DNA from: JBCFBK01 sp038562555
GTDB taxonomy: Bacteria > Bacteroidota > Bacteroidia > Bacteroidales > Prolixibacteraceae
Reading direction: 5' to 3'
Length of the DNA stretch: 64,000 nt
NCBI GenBank assembly: GCA_038562555.1
Contig: JBCFBK010000011.1
Coordinates: 50,625-114,624 of the forward strand
The stretch's first letter is position 1. The number at the start of each line of letters is the position of its first letter. Position numbers and translations under genes: made by a program. Below are positions 59,788 through 64,000 of the stretch, one piece after another. The notes beneath the pieces were generated by a model. It saw nothing but the letters and a program-made list of their open reading frames with translations. It was not told where the DNA came from and did not search any database.

Positions 59788-61656
59788 TTATTTTTCTTTA
59801 TTTTCTTCAGCTTCCATTTGAGATTTTAATGCAGCCAGCTCGCTGATATCTCCCAAAGTTGTTTTCTCTATATTTTCTTTTACAGATTTAACAGCTTTTT
59901 TTGTTTGTTTCGTCTGAGCTTTCCTGGTAGCTGTTTCTTCGGCTTTCTTTTCATCCTCAAAAACACGTGAATGAGAAAGAATGATCCGTTTTGCAGACTT
60001 GGAAAACTCAATGACTTTAAACTGGAGCTTTTCGTCCATGCCAGCCTGTGTACCGTCTTCCTTCACCAGGTGACGAGGGGTTGCAAACCCTTCAACGCCA
60101 TAGGGAAGAGCGATGGTAGCACCTTTGTCGAACAGTTCAACAACCGTACCTTCGTGAACTGAATCAACTGAGAAAATCGTTTCGAAAACATCCCACGGGT
60201 TTTCTTCCAGTTGTTTATGTCCCAGGCTCAAACGGCGGTTTTCCTTATCAATGTCCAAAACAACGACTTCTATTTCGGCACCGATTGATGTGAATTCGGA
60301 AGGATGTTTGATTTTTTTGGTCCAGCTCAGGTCTGAGATGTGGATCAATCCGTCAACGCCTTCTTCAATTTCGACAAACACGCCAAAATTGGTGAAGTTA
60401 CGTACGGTCGCGGTATGTTTTGTTCCAACGCCGAAACGGTTTTCGATGTTTTGCCACGGGTCTTGTTTTAACTGTTTAATACCAAGGGACATCTTCCGTT
60501 CTTCACGGTCGAGCGTCAGGATCTGTGCTTCAATCTCATCGCCTACTTTCAGGAAGTCCTGAGCACTTCGCAGATGCTGAGACCAGCTCATTTCAGACAC
60601 ATGGATCAGACCTTCCACTCCGGCTGCAATTTCAACAAATGCGCCATAGTCGGCCATAACAACCACTTTCCCTTTCACTGTATCGCCTACTTTCAGTTCC
60701 TGATCCAGGTTATCCCATGGGTGAGGAGTCAACTGTTTTAGACCAAGGGCAATTCGTTTCTTATCATCGTCAAAATCAAGGATAACGACGTTCAGTTTCT
60801 GATCCAATTCAACTATTTCATTGGGATGAGAAATCCTTCCCCAACTCAGGTCAGTAATGTGGATCAAACCATCAACACCGCCCAGGTCAATGAATACACC
60901 GTAGGAGGTGATGTTTTTGACGGTACCTTCCAGAACCTGTCCTTTTTCCAGTTTGGAGATGATTTCCTTTTTTTGTTGTTCCAACTCAGCTTCGATCAGT
61001 GCTTTGTGTGAAACAACAACATTCCGGAATTCCTGGTTGATCTTAACCACTTTGAATTCCATGCTCTTTCCTACGAAAATATCGTAATCGCGGATGGGTT
61101 TCACATCGATTTGCGAACCCGGGAGGAAAGCTTCGATACCAAATACATCGACAATCATACCGCCCTTTGTGCGGCATTTGATGTATCCTTTGATGATTTC
61201 GTCGTTGTCAAGCGCGGCATTCACGCGATCCCACGAACGCATGGCCCGGGCTTTTTTATGCGACAGAATCATCTGGCCTTTTTTGTCTTCCAGGCTTTCG
61301 ATGTAAACTTCTACGGTGTCGCCAACCTTCATTTCAGGGTTGTAGCGAAATTCATTCAGGCTGACAATACCGTCCGATTTGTAACCGATATCAACAACGA
61401 CTTCACGTTTATTCATGGAAATGACAGTCCCTTCCAGGACTTCCTTCTCCTGAACCGTGTTCAGCGTATTGTTGTAAAGCTCTTCAAGTTTGTTTTGTTT
61501 CTGTCCGGCGAAACCCTGGTCTTCCGATTCCAGTGCATCCCAGTCAAACTCTTCATTTTCAGCCGTAATTTCCTGCTGTACTTCAGCGACCGTTACTTCC
61601 GGTTCCTGTACGAGTTCTTCCTTCGGCTCAAGGTCCTCTTTGTTGTTTTCTACCAT
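59788..61656 (-). CDS. rpsA: 30S ribosomal protein S1
   Basis: A 622-residue protein with an acidic N-terminus and six S1 RNA-binding repeats (e.g. GTVKNITSYGVFIDLGGVDGLIHITDLSW; GKVVVMADYGAFVEIAAGVEGLIHVSEMSW). It brings mRNA to the small subunit. ATG 61656 is preferred because the ten residues gained from ATG 61686 come from AT-rich leader; the longer start remains possible. A strong promoter lies upstream. Confidence 0.9.
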   Translation of the reverse strand: MVENNKEDLEPKEELVQEPEVTVAEVQQEITAENEEFDWDALESEDQGFAGQKQNKLEELYNNTLNTVQEKEVLEGTVISMNKREVVVDIGYKSDGIVSLNEFRYNPEMKVGDTVEVYIESLEDKKGQMILSHKKARAMRSWDRVNAALDNDEIIKGYIKCRTKGGMIVDVFGIEAFLPGSQIDVKPIRDYDIFVGKSMEFKVVKINQEFRNVVVSHKALIEAELEQQKKEIISKLEKGQVLEGTVKNITSYGVFIDLGGVDGLIHITDLSWGRISHPNEIVELDQKLNVVILDFDDDKKRIALGLKQLTPHPWDNLDQELKVGDTVKGKVVVMADYGAFVEIAAGVEGLIHVSEMSWSQHLRSAQDFLKVGDEIEAQILTLDREERKMSLGIKQLKQDPWQNIENRFGVGTKHTATVRNFTNFGVFVEIEEGVDGLIHISDLSWTKKIKHPSEFTSIGAEIEVVVLDIDKENRRLSLGHKQLEENPWDVFETIFSVDSVHEGTVVELFDKGATIALPYGVEGFATPRHLVKEDGTQAGMDEKLQFKVIEFSKSAKRIILSHSRVFEDEKKAEETATRKAQTKQTKKAVKSVKENIEKTTLGDISELAALKSQMEAEENKEK

Positions 61657-61707
61657 TAAATTACAATTAATTAATAAATTAGACATTATAGTTTATCAAA
61701 TGCGCGA

Positions 61708-61738
61708 CAAAAATAAAACTATTCCGTGTTAATGCAAA
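61708..61738 (-). promoter_or_regulatory. rpsA promoter
   Basis: On the minus strand TTTG (61738-61735), a 19-nt spacer, TATTTTTG (61715-61708): full Bacteroidetes consensus. The remaining 61,739-62,106 holds no gene I can support. Confidence 0.75.
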
Positions 61739-62106
61739 GATTAACAGGACATTTTTTAATGCGCACCTGCTTATTTAAGCTATACAAGACGTCGGCGGCT
61801 TTTGTTACGAAAAATCCGTTAAAATTAACCGGCAGCTATCATGAAACAAAGTTGTTTTTGCATTAGGTTAACAACCGAAAGGAATTATTTTCTACTTTTG
61901 GTTGCCTGCATTCATTCAGCCACTGCCGTCGCGTATCGTTCAGAGTTGGTTTCCGGTATATGTTTGCAGGAGTTGGCAGAATGACTATGAATTCACACCT
62001 GATCAAAAAATGGGCAAATGAAATTGACATACTGCAAACACCAAGTCAAGATGAATATATTCGATGATGTCAATTCTATTCGACCTTAAAAATAAGTTAT
62101 ATAGGA

Positions 62107-63048
62107 ATGAAAAAGATCTTAATTACAGGCGGAGCCGGATTTATCGGTTCTCATTTATGCGAAAGGCTTTTAAATGAAGGGAATGAAATAACCTGTCTGG
62201 ATAATTTTTTTACCGGCTCAAAGCAGAATATCATTCACCTGATGCAGCATCCCTATTTTGAAGTGGTACGCCATGACGTAACCATGCCCTATTTTAGCGA
62301 GGTGGACGAAGTTTATAATCTGGCATGTCCGGCATCCCCGGTCCATTACCAGTATAATCCGATTAAGACCATCAAGACCTCGGTTATGGGAGCCATTAAC
62401 ATGCTTGGTTTGGCCAAACGGGTCAAGGCTAAAATACTGCAGGCGTCAACCAGCGAAGTTTACGGCGATCCTGACATTCATCCTCAGCCCGAAAGTTATT
62501 GGGGGCGCGTGAATCCGATCGGAATACGTTCCTGCTATGATGAGGGCAAACGCTGTGCGGAATCGTTGTTTGTTAACTACCATACCCAAAACCAGGTCCG
62601 GATAAAGATCATCCGGATATTCAACACGTATGGTCCGCGTATGGAACCGGATGACGGCCGGGTTGTTTCCAATTTTATTCTCCAGGCGCTGAAGGGAGAC
62701 GACATAACCATCTATGGTGACGGGTTGCAGACCCGTAGTTTTCAATATGTGGATGACCTCATTGAAGGCATGATCCGGATGATGGCTACGGAAGATTCTT
62801 TTACGGGTCCCGTAAATATCGGCAACCCGAATGAATTTACGATCCGGGAACTGGCCGAAAAAATTATTGACCTGACGGGGTCTTCTTCACGTATCGTTTT
62901 CCGTCCGCTACCGTCAGACGATCCTACTCAACGCCAGCCTGACATTCATCTGGCAATGGAAAAACTGAACGGATGGGCGCCGGTGATTCAACTGGAAGAA
63001 GGTCTCATAAGAACAATAAATTACTTTGAAAATCTGTTAAGCCGTTAG
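62107..63048 (+). CDS. UDP-glucuronate decarboxylase (UDP-xylose synthase)
   Basis: A 313-residue extended SDR. GGAGFIGS binds NAD at residues 8-15, catalytic YxxxK is Y144-K148 in SCYDEGKR, and YNPIKTIKTSVMGAINMLGLAKR plus RIFNTYGPRM fit UXS enzymes. It probably makes UDP-xylose for surface polysaccharide. The next gene is rfbA. Confidence 0.85.
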   Translation: MKKILITGGAGFIGSHLCERLLNEGNEITCLDNFFTGSKQNIIHLMQHPYFEVVRHDVTMPYFSEVDEVYNLACPASPVHYQYNPIKTIKTSVMGAINMLGLAKRVKAKILQASTSEVYGDPDIHPQPESYWGRVNPIGIRSCYDEGKRCAESLFVNYHTQNQVRIKIIRIFNTYGPRMEPDDGRVVSNFILQALKGDDITIYGDGLQTRSFQYVDDLIEGMIRMMATEDSFTGPVNIGNPNEFTIRELAEKIIDLTGSSSRIVFRPLPSDDPTQRQPDIHLAMEKLNGWAPVIQLEEGLIRTINYFENLLSR

Positions 63049-63244
63049 CAGGGAAGTTTTCCAGGTAAGTTTCCCATGCGCGTTGGAGAGTTCAGGTCGT
63101 GGATTTCCGTTGCGCTTCAGTTCGCAAGCTCAAATCCATTCGACCTGAATAAATAAATTGTATACGAATGAAATAAGCATGATTCGCAGAAACACCAAAT
63201 TAAAATGATTATTTGACTGTCAAGCGAATTGAACAAAGTGAAAT

Positions 63245-63266
63245 CCGCATGGTGAATTCCATGCGG
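63245..63266 (+). promoter_or_regulatory. 8-bp hairpin before rfbA
   Basis: CCGCATGG and CCATGCGG with a 6-nt loop, 24 nt upstream of the rfbA ATG; a possible leader structure. No T-run follows. Confidence 0.5.
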
Positions 63267-63290
63267 CAACCAAAATATAAAAATAAACGC

Positions 63291-64000
63291 ATGAAAGGTA
63301 TCATTTTAGCCGGAGGTTCCGGTACACGCTTATACCCGATAACGAAGTCAATCTCAAAACAGATTATTCCGGTGTATGATAAACCCATGATCTACTATCC
63401 GTTATCTGTGCTGATGCTGGCCGGGATCCGCGATATTTTGATTATATCGACACCACAGGACATTTCGCTTTATCAACACCTCCTTGAAGACGGGGCGCAG
63501 TTGGGTATTCGCATCAGCTATGAAGTGCAACCGTCGCCTGATGGCCTGGCACAGGCATTTCTCATCGGCGAAAAATTTATAGGAGACGATCAGGTCTGTA
63601 TGATCCTGGGGGACAATATTTTTTACGGGTACAACTTCCGCTCCCTGCTTGAAGAAGCGGCTGTGATAAACGACGGGGCGCTGGTCTTTGGTTATTACGT
63701 AAATGATCCGGAACGTTACGGGGTGGCTGAGTTTGACGAACAGGGGCGTGTTCTTTCGATCGAAGAGAAACCGGCTCAACCCAAGTCAAATTACGCGGTA
63801 ACCGGTTTGTATTTTTATTCGAACGATGTGGTTGAAAAGGCCAAATCGCTCAAACCCTCGGCGCGCGGGGAACTTGAAATTACCGATCTGAACCGGCTTT
63901 ACCTCCGGGAAGAGCGCTTAAAGGTTAAATTACTGGGAAGAGGTTTCGCATGGCTGGATACCGGAACGCATGACAGTTTGCTTCAGGCGTCCAATTTTAT
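63291..64000 (+). CDS. rfbA: glucose-1-phosphate thymidylyltransferase (3' truncated by window)
   Basis: Partial, 236 codons, continuing past the window edge. MKGIILAGGSGTRLYPIT is the nucleotide-binding start, GDNIFYG and EEKPAQPKSNYAVTGLYFY are RfbA/RmlA motifs. It begins dTDP-rhamnose synthesis, so a surface-sugar cluster probably continues to the right. Confidence 0.9.
   Translation, partial: MKGIILAGGSGTRLYPITKSISKQIIPVYDKPMIYYPLSVLMLAGIRDILIISTPQDISLYQHLLEDGAQLGIRISYEVQPSPDGLAQAFLIGEKFIGDDQVCMILGDNIFYGYNFRSLLEEAAVINDGALVFGYYVNDPERYGVAEFDEQGRVLSIEEKPAQPKSNYAVTGLYFYSNDVVEKAKSLKPSARGELEITDLNRLYLREERLKVKLLGRGFAWLDTGTHDSLLQASNF

Overview
The window joins two kinds of sequence. Positions 1 to about 38,870 are the right arm of a siphovirus-type prophage. 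From 38,868 to the end is the chromosome of a Bacteroidales-type bacterium. Three things support that host group. Promoters match the Bacteroidetes TTTG / TAnnTTTG pattern. The host gene content is typical of it: lamin-tail OadG fusion, DUF3822, eukaryotic-type citrate synthase and isocitrate dehydrogenase, and the methylmalonyl-CoA decarboxylase operon. The phage lysis genes (GH108 lysozyme, u-spanin) are of a kind common in Bacteroidetes phages. No genus can be named from sequence alone.

Phage layout. Positions 1-10,656 are an early or replication block on the + strand: three DNA methyltransferases of different classes, an HD phosphohydrolase, a string of small unknowns, a VirE-type primase-helicase, a VRR-NUC nuclease and a SNF2-type helicase. 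A GTTAC/GTAAC-rich, origin-like region lies between the primase and the nuclease. Positions 10,657-11,677 are a regulatory zone: a 9-bp minisatellite, an operator-flanked promoter, two small genes (one with an HTH) and nested inverted repeats. Positions 11,678-16,838 encode packaging and the portal: TerS, TerL, portal, and a MuF protein with a JAMM-like C-terminus. Positions 16,825-20,362 hold twelve small genes on the opposite strand. They have their own strong promoter and are separated by repeated hairpins, and they interrupt the late genes. Positions 20,504-36,532 resume the structural genes: scaffold, decoration, major capsid, neck, tail tube, chaperones, tape measure, Dit, an SGNH-esterase fibre and the tail hub. 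Positions 36,514-38,692 are a lipoprotein moron, holin, lysozyme and u-spanin. The prophage ends beside a tRNA-Arg(CCG) gene, the likely attachment site. No integrase or CI-like repressor is visible, so they probably lie to the left of the window.

The most striking new signal is one imperfect 21-bp palindrome (GTGTTT, 7 nt, AAACA). It occurs three times, directly upstream of the packaging, capsid and lysis modules, 7, 17 and 7 nt before a -7-like box. This looks like the recognition site of a phage late-gene regulator.

Host layout. After the tRNA come an HD-domain protein and a Bfd-like [2Fe-2S] protein. Next is a minus-strand operon for the sodium-pumping methylmalonyl-CoA decarboxylase of the succinate-to-propionate pathway (epimerase, carboxyltransferase, LTD-OadG, biotin carrier, OadB), then a CoA-transferase and an SDR epimerase. 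A minus-strand oxidative TCA operon follows: aconitase, a eukaryotic-type NADP isocitrate dehydrogenase, an E. coli-type isocitrate dehydrogenase with NAD-type residues, and citrate synthase. Then come rsmD with DUF3822 and a membrane-anchored unknown, a RecD-like helicase, RNase Z, a STAS protein, ribosomal protein S1, and the start of a nucleotide-sugar cluster (UDP-glucuronate decarboxylase, rfbA cut by the window end).
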